A stretch of 64,000 bases of DNA from Capitulum mitella (Eukaryota; Arthropoda; Thecostraca; Pollicipedomorpha; Pollicipedidae). Each line of letters begins with the position of its first letter. The first letter of the stretch is position 1. Of this stretch, positions 24,668 through 36,709 are shown piece by piece. The position numbers and the translations under genes are program-made. The notes beneath the pieces were generated by a model. That model was not told where the DNA came from. It ran no database searches and was given only the letters and a program-made list of their open reading frames with translations. Location: assembly GCA_030062745.1 (NCBI GenBank), contig CP099841.1, positions 4,534,423-4,598,422 of the forward strand, written 5' to 3'.

Positions 24668-25010
24668 AGAGGCAAAGCAATGCGTTACACGATTGGTTTG
24701 GGGCCAAATTCTCTGTACCTGTAAGCTCTGTATCGCACGCAGACCTGTTCAACCGCTTAGTACCAGCATTACTCCTATGAAACGATACTTATCGTCAGGT
24801 AGATAGAAATCTGGATCATGCAGGCAGAAACACCGTCACGCAAATGGAGCATACTAAGTCCAAGAAGATGCACGCTCACAATCACAAGGGTGGTATCTTG
24901 CCACTGATGCCCTAAATCCTGCTTATTCTGGATGGCGTTTGCTACTTTGTAGTCCACCGCAAAATTTGGCGCGACCAGCACCAAAGGTACCAAATCAAAG
25001 ACCTGAACGG
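24668..25010. repeat. Composite repeat, module A (copy 1)
   Basis: Shares words in order with 29197-29560 and 33525-33830: GCGTTACACG, GGTTTGGGG, TATCGCACGCAGACC, TTGCCACTGATGCCCTAAAT, GGCGTTTG, ACTTTGTAG and CCAAA-CAAAG-CCTGA. Its frames are short and differ between copies, so it looks non-coding. Confidence 0.65.
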
Positions 25011-25211
25011 CAAAGGGTTACCCCCAGTGACGTAGCGAAGGGGGACCAAAGGGGTTATGCCTCCTCCCCCGTGGAGGCTAAGCGGAGCCCCCTGGCGGCC
25101 GAGCTGGCCCCCTGGGGCTGAAGACCCCAGTTCTTTGCAAAGTGTGAGGCGCCCACAGGGCTCCTTACGTTGTCCGAAACAGACAAAGCAAAAAAAGGAA
25201 TATGTTAAACG

Positions 25212-26431
25212 TTAACCCTATTCCCGGCAGGGGGGGCGGAATCCGCCCCCCCTCGGGTTTTTTGCTTGCCAATTCCAGGCTTTTTGACGCAGCTTCACGA
25301 AACTTGGTGACTTTTCCTAGCTATTCCTTCTACGCGCCGTGACAAAATTTCGAAATTCTATTTTGCTCAGGGGCGGAGCCAGGCAACGTTTTTGGGAGGC
25401 ACCTCAGGTCATTTTTGGCCATGTTGAGGGTAAAAGGAAAATGTCTGCCAAAAACAGAGTTTTTAAGATAGAACTTAAAACTTTATATGAATATATAGCT
25501 AAATAGTTGGGCAATGTGCATATGTAATTTTGTTTATCTGAGGTCACTTTACAAGGTCAGGTCAAGGTCAAAAGTCAACATTTGTTTTTTCGCAATAATT
25601 TCGGTGCCGTTTTTTCAAATGCCAAACCCGGAATATATATGACGTAGAAAGATGCCCTCTACTTGTGTACCAAGTTTCAGCGTGATATCAGGTCAGGTCA
25701 CGGAGCTATGACCTAAAATGTCAGTGCACGTACCCTATATCGCAAAAGCCAAAAAATGAATTTTTTGGAATAGAGTGAATTTAATCGATTAAAAACGTTT
25801 ACAGATAATATTGAATGCACACGACATCATTCCAGGTGACCCCAAGATCACTGGAGGTCATTTAAGGTCAAAGGTCACAAGTTGATCTGAGAAACGTGTG
25901 ACCATGACAGTTCCCCCTTTTTTATGTCCTTGGCACCGCCTATGCTAACATTATACAAACATTGTAATGTGATTTGTACTTCTTTAGCATAACATGACTA
26001 GCAGAAGCTAAAAAAGTGTTTTGGCCTCTTTTGTTGATTCTGTTATTGGAAAACTAATCCCCCTATTTTTGAAACCCTGTGAACGCCCATGAATTTTCTC
26101 AAAATTTCAAATTTGCATACCCATGGTAAAAGCCCTATCCATAATCTCTCGATTGATGCCAGTTTCATCGAAATCGGTCCATAAACAACGGAGTTATAAG
26201 AAGTCAAAAAGTACCCCCCATTTTGACATTTTTGCCCCCCTGTATCCACAAATTTCAAAATTTTGAAAATTTCTTTTTATAAAAATGTAGTTCACGTGAC
26301 GGCAAATCGATTGCCGTTTGTTGCGATGAAATCGGATAAGTAGTTCTCGAGATCTCAGGGGGGGGCCGAATCCGCCCCCCCCCCCTGCCGGGAATCGGCC
26401 ATACCGTCTAGCCCTCCGGGAATAGGGTTAA
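25212..26431. mobile_element. Non-autonomous piggyBac-like element with TTAA target duplication
   Basis: TTAA at 25212-25215 and at 26428-26431 flank inverted ends reading CCCTATTCCCGG on both sides, giving a 16-bp match including TTAA. TTAA duplication and ends starting CCC are the hallmarks of the piggyBac superfamily. Both ends carry a G-run/C-run palindrome of the form GGGGGCGGAATCCGCCCCC just inside. The interior has no transposase frame but contains clustered AGGTCA half-sites. A 421-bp deleted relative lies at 19209-19629. Confidence 0.8.
25858..25882 (+). promoter_or_regulatory. DR1-type nuclear receptor half-site pair inside the TTAA element
   Basis: AGGTCAAAGGTCAC is a perfect direct repeat of AGGTCA with one-base spacing, preceded by another AGGTCA. 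Such sites bind RXR/USP- and HNF4-type receptors. Activity here is unknown and the site is inside a transposon. Confidence 0.35.
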
Positions 26432-26509
26432 AGGAAGGCTTATGAACCACAAAAACGTATCCTGAATATACAAGAGGGCTTTGAGTGCTATGAAGAGAGG
26501 CCTGAATGA

Positions 26510-26960
26510 GCGTTTACGGGCCCCTGCTAGCTTGTAGGGGAGTTCACTGTTTGCTACGGAGGGCCCGCTGTCGACTCATAAAGGGCCCCTGTCAGCCTCT
26601 GGAGAGACCTTCTTTCGGAAAGGACCCTGACCCTGGAAGAAGGACCCTGCCCCTGCCTCCAGAGGTCAAGAGGGGCCCTTTTAAGACGGATAGGGGCCCT
26701 CTACAAACAGGCAATGCCTCCCCCTGCAGGGTAACAGGGGTCCCTAAACCTTCATTGTCCGAAGTGCCCCTGAAACTGCCAAAGGAGCGTCTGAGACGTC
26801 CCAAAGAACACGTGAAACTGTAGGAGGACCACTAAAAGGTTTTAGCACGGCAGACGGCCTGTGACCATCAAACGTGCCCCTGTAGCTGCAAGAGGGGACC
26901 GGACCTAAACTGACAAAAAGGTCCCCAGAAACTTTGAGGGGGGAGGGGTGCGTGAGGAAG
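26510..26960. repeat. GGGCCCCTG-motif cluster (copy 1)
   Basis: GGGCCCCTG, GGCCCTTT, ACCCTGACCCTGG and related words recur about every 20-40 bp. The same kind of cluster occurs at 36710-36970. Confidence 0.55.
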
Positions 26961-27469
26961 ACAAGCTCCTGGACCAGATACAGGTACGACATTTCAAATG
27001 CAGGGAAGGGACGGAGCAGCCTAAAATCTTGCCGTTTTCGCCATATTTCGGTTACATTGTAGGAGACCAAAACGCAGAAGTTTCTCAGATAAGTTGACGC
27101 GCTCGCGTTTTTTCGTTATTTTACATATTTAAAGATGCAAAATCACCTCAGATATTTCCCATGGGTCCGCGCGGATCAACGTTTCTTTCATATCTGAAGA
27201 GTAAAAAAATGGAGATGGGGCTGCGCTAACCATTCGCCTCTATCTTACCCCCCCCCCGCAACTTGGCGAAATCTTGGACTCGCCCCTGCCCCTGGCGACC
27301 CCCATTGCTTACGAGGAACCCTTGACCTGATTTGCCCCCTCCCCCGATTCCAAGGAATCCTGGCTACGCCTCTGGGTACACCTCAGCACGTGCATCCCGC
27401 ACCCACCGGACTGAACCAATTCCCATGCAAAACAGCCACACTTATCGATTGCCACATGTCACGTGCTCC

Positions 27470-28560
27470 TTTTTCAACATCCCAACGGTAGCAGTTTTGC
27501 GCCATGCAAATAGAAATGAATCGTGCGCCTTCCCGAAAACGGAGGAGCCCAAGTCCAGCAAGTTGCACGCTTACATGGGTGGCATCTTGCCACCGATGCC
27601 CTACGTCTTGCTTGCCATGGATAACACTTTTGTCTTTGCAGTTCAACACAAAATTGGGTGCCTTCAGCGTCAACGGTTACCAAACCAAAGACCTGAGTGG
27701 TAAAAGGGCACGCCCCAGCACGTGCGTCCCGCTCACACCAAGCTCAAGCTACTGGCATACAAAACAGCCACATATGTCGACGGCCACGTATCACGTGCTC
27801 CTGCCCGCCAATTTCCAGCACCCTCGCCGTAGTAGTTTTGCGTCAATGAAAGCGGGGTGTTAATCTTGGGCACCTCGCGCTTCATATGCAAGCCGCATCC
27901 CCGTTTCGGTTCAAATCTGTGGAATCCTATTGTCACCATCGCAGCGTTCATCACCGCCCCAGCGGTAGTAGTTTTGCGGCAATGAAGGAGATGCGTCAAT
28001 GGCTTAGGCACCACGTGCTTCACGTGCAAACTGCACCCCCGTTTCAGCCTGAACCCATCAAATTAACCGCCCATCTGAACGTCCGCCTTTCCAAGCCATC
28101 ATCGCACCAAGCTGCTCCGTTTATGTCCCTTGATAGACACAGGTGTGTAAAAGTGGTGAACGCGAGCTGCACGTGACCTGTTGCAGCCTGCCCATCATAT
28201 GAGATACCGTTCGATAGCACTAGCTCTACCGACCAAATTCCAGCCTCCTAGGTCACTGTCCCCGGCACTCGGTGACCCCGAGTTCATAGTGAAACATGTG
28301 CTTGTGGATCGTCACGTGGATCGCATGTAGGCGCCGACCACAAAAGCACACACCCGCAAGTTGCCAAATACCCATGTTGTCACCAAGTCTTGAATCAATA
28401 GCACCCGCCGCTTGACCTTTACCCGTGATTAACTGAATGCTGCAGAGGTCCGGCTCTCATCATGTGGCACGTGCCACACCCTACGAACCACTTAGAAGCA
28501 TACACCCAGGAGTGTCATTCTCTGTAAATGATTGGATGGACCGAGCCGTGGGCCTGACAA
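27470..28560. repeat. Composite repeat, modules A (partial) and B
   Basis: Module A words (GGCATCTTGCCACCGATGCCC, in two parts; CCAAACCAAAGACCTGAGTGG) are followed by module B: CACGTGCGTCCCGC, CAAAACAGCCACATAT, GTAGTAGTTTTGCGGCAATGAAGG and AAACTGCACCCCCGTTTC. B recurs at 32560-33200 and 33815-34480. Confidence 0.65.
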
Positions 28561-28688
28561 CCCATCCTCCCCCCCAATGTGGGTTTCTCAACAGATTTAG
28601 CCCACGTTATTTTGATCAATGAAAATATTCGAGCTTTTTGCCACTATTTTTCGAGTAAAAAATTGCGTACGTCCCATGATATAGTTAT

Positions 28689-28692
<4 letters not shown>

Positions 28693-28743
<51 letters not shown>
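28693..28743. repeat. (TA)n microsatellite
   Basis: About 50 bp of alternating TA between repeat modules. Confidence 0.97.
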
Positions 28744-28745
<2 letters not shown>

Positions 28746-28949
28746 AAGATAGATAAATCACTTTATGCCTTATTCTGTACCTTCTGCTCATCTTTTATCT
28801 ACTGCGGCCGTTGCTTTCGTTTTTTTTTACCAGTTCTCTTTATAACTGGCAAAAAAATTTGGGGGGCCCAATTGAAATTGGAGGCGCCTAAAAAAACTGA
28901 AGGGCCTAAATCAGCATTGGGTGGGCCAGGACCTCCTCGAAAGAATACA

Positions 28950-29560
28950 AATCGACACTCCTGCATACACCACAATTTGTCATACACCGTCATACGCCGT
29001 GCATACACCACGGCGCACCCGATGGTGTTACTTGTGTCACGGTCGGCAGGCACACTCGGACGGTAGAAACCCCAAAGCTTTGACACACACACACGAAAAC
29101 ACCTTTATCTGAACTTATGTTCTGGAGCGACTGCCATGCATGAAATCTCATCCGTTAAGAGCCTGCAAAGCATCCGCTCTTAGATCCTTTGCTTTTGAGC
29201 CAGAGGCAAACCAACGCGTTGCACGGTTTGTTTGGGGTTAAAATCGAAGCTTTGTATCGCACGCAGACCTGCGCACTCGCTTAGTGCCAGTATTACCGTT
29301 ATGAAACGACACCTGCTGTCTCCGTCACGCAAGTAGAAATGAATCGCGAAATTTCCCGCCAACAGAGGATCCCAAATCCACCAAACTGCACGTTCACTTG
29401 GATGGCATTTTGCCAAGGTATCTTTACTTTCAGCATTTTGCCACTGATATCCTAAATCATGCTTCTCCTCCCATGGCCTTTTTGACTTTGTAGCCCACCA
29501 CAAAATTTCGTACTTCCGGCATCAAAGGTTCCCAAACCAAAGGCCTGAGTGCATCGGCCC
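28950..29560. repeat. Composite repeat, modules C and A
   Basis: Module C (CGGCGCACCCGATGGTGTTACTTGTGTC, shown here in two halves elsewhere; then CATGAAATCTCATCC and GCAAAGCATC) corresponds to 33250-33450. It runs directly into module A at about 29197. The order C then A is the same at 33250-33830. Confidence 0.65.
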
Positions 29561-30455
29561 CGCCACAGAAGTGGGAGGGGGGGGGGGTGACGGGGGAACG
29601 CATCCCTCCAACCATCTGACTGGGAGGATTATACCCCCAATAACTGCCGGATGTGGGGCCAATATTTGTACCCGAAAAACCTATGCTGCAATCGCCGGAT
29701 ATCGCAAGAAAAAGGCGTTGTTTTTTTTTTAGTTTACTTGGGGCTGTTTTTTCCTGCTGTTGAATTTGGCAGTGAATGGCAGTTATAATGGCATTCAAAA
29801 ATGGTGCTTTTCAAACTTTGCTGATGCAAATGCTTTGACAAACTGAGGCAGGATGATGCAAAGGCACCTGTATATTAATGCTTATGCGACGGCTACAGAA
29901 TCAGGATGGATATAAGAGATGTCTTTAATCAGAACGCACTAGCATTTTGTATGTCATGGAATATTGATAAATTAAGACGTTGGAAACTATGCAAACTGAG
30001 TTCTAATTTTTATATAGTTTGCTAAAGATGGAACAGGAAGGCATTGACGGAGCCAAGAGGTAGGCTTCCGAGTAATCTGCGAGTTGGCACCACGTCACCA
30101 TTCAAGGTTATTACCCGTGGCAATGACACCGTAATCAGCGATGGTACAACCAATCTGGCACTGAATTACAGTAAACTCGTCTCAGCGGCCAAACCCTCGT
30201 CATTGCCCAAAACGAACGCTTAGCTGTCGGAAAACTTAAACTTAGGGACAGGAATAGGTGTAGTAGGAAATGTCGGACAGTTCAGTTTAGGACAGACCAG
30301 GACAGTGTAGAACAAGACAGGTGAGTTAGAAGGTCAGGTAAGACATTACTAGGTTTGGATATGCATTTAAGCTACCAGCTACCAACGCACCTAGGTTGTA
30401 CGTAAGCTGGCTAGCGAGTGGTGGCTTTCTCAGTTGTTGGTAGCGCCACCGTCAG
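29561..30455. other. Unassigned sequence before the retroelement fragment
   Basis: Mixed sequence with a G-run near 29577. GACAG-rich sequence at 30290-30330 could belong to the long terminal repeat or leader of the retroelement, but no matching second copy was seen downstream. Confidence 0.4.
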
Positions 30456-31487
30456 GTGGCGTTTTGCTTTTGTGAGGTTGTCGGCGTCCATGACGTTACG
30501 GAACGGGAGTATTCCACTTCCAGGGGTTCCACAGAATATCGCACTGTTCAGGATGAGCGTGCCATTAACAAGTGTCTACTTTCGAAGAGTTTTGTTCCCC
30601 GAACATTGGTTATTATTTTTTTTTGTATTCATTGTACGGTTGGCAAGTGGAGAGCTCCCTTGACATCAAGCATGCCTTCTGACATTTTCGCCTGTCCAGA
30701 GAGTCGAGCGAAATATGTGCATTCCATACGCTTCGCAAAACATACTATCCGCGCCGCATGCCGATGCGATGCATGCAGTCATCCTACTTTCTACATGGTG
30801 GTCATGCACAAGGTACTCAGTGACATTCCGGGGATGCGTGTGTACGCTGATGATGTGCTGCTGACTAACGCTAATCTCGACGACCAGTACAAACTCCTAA
30901 TCACGGTTCTTGACAGGCTGAAATCTTCCGGTCTGAAGCTGTCTCCCAGTCAGTGCAGCATTGGTGTAACCCGACTGAATTCTCTTGGCCACGAGATCAC
31001 GCCGAATGATATTTCCATATCTCCAGACCGCGTCCAGTGTATCAAAGCCCTCCAGGTTCCCAGCTCTGTGAAGGGGGCAAAGAGACTTCACGGCTTCTTT
31101 CCGTGGTCCCGAAAGGTCATCCCGTCGTTTTCGACTCTGGGTCCGCTGGGACGAAAAACTGAGCCTATCCTTTTGTGCCCCGAACAAATTTTGAGTGAAC
31201 CGGCGTTATCGTACCCCAAGCACGGCGACGGTCCCATGCTGTACACGGATAGGAGCATCTTCGTCTGTGGCCAGATTTTGTGCCAGGCACAGGAACGTGT
31301 CGGGAGAGTTATTGTTTTCGGTGGCAGCAAATACGACCGCAGTCAGAGCAAGCGGCCGATCTATGAGCTCGAAGTCTACGGCTTCATCCAGGGGTCCGTC
31401 AACAGCGGTAAAGCCAGCTCGTATAATACAGGCTTCAGTGATCCGGTCTCTCAACAATTCAAGAAATTTAACACTAACCCAGTATGA
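30456..31487 (+). pseudogene. Ty3/gypsy-type retroelement fragment (reverse transcriptase to RNase H)
   Basis: A 343-codon open frame contains YADD at 30843-30854, the reverse transcriptase catalytic box, preceded by MHKVLSDIPGMRV. It continues into LGHEITPNDISISPDRVQCI, the typical Ty3/gypsy connection to the tether, and then a weak RNase H-like stretch starting MLYTDRS near 31238. Only the second half of the reverse transcriptase is recognisable; gag, protease, the upstream reverse transcriptase motifs and integrase are not seen, and the first 110 codons do not look like the family. It is a truncated, diverged copy, unlikely to be active. The open frame may be partly chance. Confidence 0.75.
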
Positions 31488-32019
31488 CAATGCTTAGCGA
31501 ATAATCAGTTGAAAATCATCGTTTTCCTCCCAAGCTCAGACTCTGACCCTCCCCCAAGCTCAGACTATGACAGATTTGGGTGACATCTCGTTGGGACAAT
31601 GGTGGAGAGGGTCAGTAGTTTGGAGCGGACGTTGAAGATGTGGAGAAAGTTCTTGGCATTTTGTGATGAAATGGAACTGCGCGATGTCCTATCGTTTCCG
31701 TTGAACAGACCACGCAGAACGAATACATGCATGACATTAGCAAACTCGTCGAATCCTTAATTTCCGTCGTTGTAACCTCCGATTCCAGTTATCCTTTGGT
31801 GTCGAATTGGGTCAAGCGCCGCCGTGGTCTGATGGACGAGAAGCCGGACAAGATCCGGTGCGTGGCGGGAACTGTGTTCGAGACCCAGAACGGGCATCTG
31901 TATTTGGCTCGAGACCGAAAGCTAGGCATGGGCCGGCCGTGTCATGGCGTTACACGGCACGGAGGAAAGGATCCTCCAGTGCCATCTAGTTTGACGCCTG
32001 GGGCAAAGTCACTCCATAT

Positions 32020-32100
32020 TGTATATATATATATAACCTTTATATATATAAATATTTAATTATGTACATGTATATAACCCGATATATATATATATATGTG

Positions 32101-32137
<37 letters not shown>

Positions 32138-32255
32138 TTATATATTACAATATACATACAATATAATATATATAATGTATGTATATAACATATATAAATA
32201 TATACATATATAACTTGATGTATATAAATGTTTAATTATGTACATGTATATAACT

Positions 32256-32300
<45 letters not shown>
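32020..32300. repeat. TA-rich simple-sequence block
   Basis: About 280 bp of TATA-rich sequence, with two longer stretches of pure TA (about 32085-32130 and 32259-32301) and a duplicated segment TTTAATTATGTACATGTATA at about 32053 and 32230. Confidence 0.95.
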
Positions 32301-32305
<5 letters not shown>

Positions 32306-32539
32306 AAGTTTCTACCCTCGCACGCATGTATAATTTTGAAGCGAAACGGAAGTTACACTGCTCCTTTGTTGAAGTATTTAAGCGCAGGTTATTAACGCAG
32401 TACTGTAAAAAAAAACGACCTGGTGCCCGTAACAATACAAACGCGGTAAGTTTAAGCCGAGATTCTGTACTTTTGCAGTTTGCTAGATGGGCTTCTGGGG
32501 CCACCTTTGCTACACCCATCCATTCAAATTGACGTGGCG

Positions 32540-33450
32540 GAGTCTCTGCCTGAGTAGCAAACGGGAGCAACCCAGCAAGTGCGTCCTGCACGCACCAGGC
32601 TAATTCTTTTGGTGTGCGAAACAGGCACGTAAATCGAATGACATTTACGACATCCTCCTGTCCGCCAATTTTCAGCATCGCAGCGGTAGTAGTTTTGCGG
32701 CAATGGAGGTGGGTTGCTACTCTTGGACACCTTGCGTTTCACGTACAAGCTACACCTCCGTTCCGGTCTGAATCCATCGAAATTGATCGTCCAGCTGCCC
32801 GTTTGCCTTTCCAAGTCAGCTTCCGCACCAAACTGAGCCATTTGCGTCCCGGCAGTTGGCCCATTATGAAACACAGGGGCGTAAAAGAGGCGCACTCGCG
32901 CTGCATGTGACTCGTTGACGATTGGTGCCGGTCCTCATCCCATGAGGTACCGTTCGATAGCCCTGGTGCCGGTCTGTCTACCAACAAATTCCAGCCGCCT
33001 AGGTCTTTAATGAAGGCACTCGGAGGTCCTCGAGTCCAGATCAAAACATGCAGTTTATGATCGCCACGTGGTGGTGCCGACCACAAAAGCACTTACTCGC
33101 AAGTAGGGCCCATCTCGTCCCCAAGGCTTGAGTCAACAGCACCCTCCGTTTGACCTGCAACCATGGTTGAATTCCGCAGAGGTCCGGCTCGCGCCACGTG
33201 GCACGCGCCACACGCCACAAATCGCTTCGAAACCTGCATTACAATTTGTCCGCCGAGTCGGCGCACCCGATGATGCCACTTGTGTCGCGATCGGCTGGCG
33301 CGTTCGGGCACTAGACGCTCGGAAGCATGAACACATACACGCACACGCTGAAACACAAACACCTTGATCTGAACTTTCGTTTTCGAGCGACCATGTATGA
33401 AATCTCACTCGCCAAAAGCGTGCAAAGCACGGTTTCAGCTCCTCGATTAT
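32540..33450. repeat. Composite repeat, modules B and C
   Basis: Module B words (GTAGTAGTTTTGCGGCAATGGAGG, in two parts; CGTTCCGGTCTGAATCCATC) are followed by GGTACCGTTCGATAGCCCT, CCACGTGG-rich sequence and module C (CGCACCCGATGATGCCACTTGTGTCGCG, again split here). It continues into module A at 33525. Confidence 0.65.
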
Positions 33451-33524
33451 GAACACTAGTTCAGACCTATGCTTAACTTACCCTCTAGGTCAAGCTAAGT
33501 TGTTCAACGAACACTGAACGAACT

Positions 33525-34580
33525 GGAGGCAAACCGACGCGTTACACGGTTGGTTTGGGGTCAACAGCGAAGCTATGTATGGCACGCAGACCAGTGCACC
33601 CCCTCGGTACCTTTATATTGATAAAGGGCACTAAGATAGGTATAAAAAGTCCCCACATATGGAGGATAGCAGATGAAAGAAATAGCATGCTCACATGGAT
33701 GACATCTTGCCACTGATGCCCTTAAATCTTGCGTGTCCTGGATGGCGTTTGTGACTTTGCAGATCACCACAAACCTTGATGCCTCCAGCGTCAACGGGTC
33801 CCAAACCAAAGGCCTAAATGGCTAAGGAGTGCACCTCATCACGTGCGACTCGCACACACCAGCCTGAAGCTATTGGCATGCAAAACAGCCACATATATCG
33901 ACTGTCACGTATCGCATGCTCCTGTCCGCCAATTTTCACCATTCCAGCGGTAGTAGTTTTGCGGCAATGAAGGAGGGGTGTTAATCGCTTAGGCAACACA
34001 CGCTTCTCATGCAAACTGCGCCCCCGTTTTGGCCTGAATCCATCAAACTGGTTGCCCAGCTGCCTTTCCAAGCCATCATCGCAACAAACTATGCCGCAAC
34101 AAACAAGCCATAAACACAACATAAAATATGTACCGTATGCGTTCCGGCCATTGACCCATAAGAAGCACAGAGGCATTAAAGAGGCGCGCGCGCTGCACGT
34201 GACCCGTTGCCCTCTCCCCATCATATGGGGTACCGTCAGATAGCCCTAGTGCTGGTCTGACTACCTACCAAATTTCAGCCGCCTAGGTCACTGTTTCCGG
34301 CACTCGGAGACCTCCGAGTCCAAATCGAAACACGTGCATGTGGATCGCCACGTGGATTGCACGTGGGTGCCGACCACAAAAGCGCGCACCCAAACGTGGG
34401 GCGCTTGTTTCGCCAAGTCTTGAGTCAGCAGTACCCGTCGTTTGAAAAGCAAACATGATTAACTGAATTTTGCAGAGGTCCGACTCGAGTCACGCCTAAA
34501 CTGTCCGCTGAGTCAGCGCACCCGATGGTGCCACTTGTGTCGCGATTGGCCGGCGCGTGCAGCCACTAGACGCTTGAAAG
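33525..34580. repeat. Composite repeat, full A-B-C unit
   Basis: Module A at about 33525-33830, B at about 33815-34480 and C at about 34500-34580 lie in order, defining a unit of roughly 1.1-1.3 kb. No conserved reading frame runs through all copies. Confidence 0.65.
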
Positions 34581-35639
34581 CTTGGACTGACTGTCCAACT
34601 GACTGACTGACTGAATGACAAACAGCCCTATCTGATGACGCAAAGAAATCGAAAACCCGCAGGAAATTTTTGGAGTTTGAAGCATCTGAAGCCACACAAA
34701 CACAAGGAAACTAACGGTTGTCTCAGACAGATGGAAACTGCGAGAGGACAAGCGTTCTACATAAGATTACCGTTTCAACATTGTCAGCCGACATCAGTCT
34801 GGGACAACTGAGGATGATGAATGTACCAAGAGTAAAGCCAGGGTCAGTAAAGATCAAGGTCATCAAAGGTCAAGATCAACCAGCTTATGGTCTGATCCAG
34901 ATCTGCTGTGCAACATATCTCTTTGTATGAAATATGTATTTAAGGAACCCAATAAAATCGCGTTTGCGCACATTAATACGTTTAAATAGGTAATTCTGGT
35001 ATGTAAACGTGCTACAGCAATCAAATCATGTAACTGGGTTCATTATAACGAAATGACTTTAAATGCAAATGGTTGACATAGAACGTACTTCGAATCAAAA
35101 ACTTCATCCAACGTCAACAACCTCTCTTCACTTCATTTGACTTTGACGAGGTTAGTGTACGATGAAAGACACCTAATGTATCATTGTTAGCTATTTTCAC
35201 TGAAAGTACGTCAAATGATGCTTTTAACGCCCTGATTTACATTCAAGCTACACCAGCATCACGTGTTGCTCGAAATCTGACGCGAAAAGATTAAAAAGCG
35301 ACGTCATGGGTCGAGCACCTGACACGACCTCGACCCGACATAATGACTCAAGACGTCAGATGAATAGATTTTGTCGTATTCCACGTTTTGAAGCACTGAC
35401 AAGCTCTTTTCCCGTTTCCTCCGAAGAGCCGTTCGGAAGGGCCTATAGGCCGAGAAACTGTACAAAGTTGCCCTTTCCGACCTCATTTGACCCTGAAGAT
35501 ATTCACCTAGGGTCATTAAAATTACTCACAATTTAGCTCTCTATGACCATACTCTATCCTTAAAGTTTCATGTCCCTAGCTCGTCTCCGTTTCTGAAACT
35601 AAAAAGGGGCACAAAAGTACCTTCCCCTTCGACACCCGA

Positions 35640-35790
35640 CCCACCGGCGAGGCAAAGGGGGGGGGGGGGCCTAGGCCAGGATTTTTGGCGAAAACCATTG
35701 CACGTCTTCCCAGCAGGTGGTTTTCGTATGATTTCAGTTCACACTGAGCCCCCCCCTCCCCCTGAAGGAATCCTGGCTGAGTCCCTACCC
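35640..35790. repeat. Dispersed repeat end (CTGGCTGAGTCCC type), copy 1
   Basis: Shares GCGAAAACCATTGCACGTC, TTCCCAGCAGGTGGTTTT, TTTCAGTTCACA-TGAG and the end AATCCTGGCTGAGTCCC with 41025-41180. A related end (GGAATCCTGGCTACGCCTCTG) is at 27352-27373. Confidence 0.6.
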
Positions 35791-36709
35791 GTCTTTTTCT
35801 GAAACTGTCATCAACGGTGAAATGTGATTTTTGGACGAACATGGTGTTTGGTCATCAAACACATCAAGAATGTCAATGTCAATAGCCAAAATGATTATGG
35901 GTCATGCTGTACAGGATAACATATGTGGACCGTTAAGAAGCTAAATGCGCGCATTGTTTGAGAAATAACACTCATTCAAGTGTACTTTATTTCTGGATTC
36001 CGGGGCTACGTCCACTCTAAACCACAACTGGCATATTGAAGTTCCGTTTCTTTGTTTTGACTTTTTTTTGCTTTTAGTGTTAAAACAATCTTGGTGTTTT
36101 AACGATGTGCTAGCTTCAGAAATAATGCTTGTAGCGCAAGCCTACTGAATATCAGCAATTTTTGTCGCATTTTGAGAAGTTATTTTGAGACATGTCTACC
36201 GTGACACCAAAGTAAGGCCATACCAACAGCGGTCGTGCTCTACAGATATGGTTTGTTTGTGTTTTTACGGATTTTAATGAAACACGACTTTACCAGAGTC
36301 GTTCTTCCACCAGGTTTCTTCGCAAACGTTCATGTCGAGAGTTACTGGTGTAGTCACGCGGAGTATGGGACATAACAACCTTGGAAGATAATCGGTAAAC
36401 AGTCAACTTAATCCAGTTTACATAAATGTTGACGTTGTATGACTAATACGTGATGGGGGTGAACATGTCTTTTTGCCCCGAAAGAAAGTGGCTACGTGCC
36501 ACGTACAAGTTTTTGACAGCTAAGTCTTGAAACAGAAGCTGGTTATGGCGTTACGCGGTTTCCAACATTCACTGCTTATGCCGCTGCGTCACTAAGTTCC
36601 TTGGTCAATTCTGTACTTGTCTTTAAAGATTAAGTAAGACAAAGACCGAAAGACAGACTTTAGACCGGAGCAACAACAGAATAAGGTGGTTTCGTAAGTG
36701 ACTGTACCA

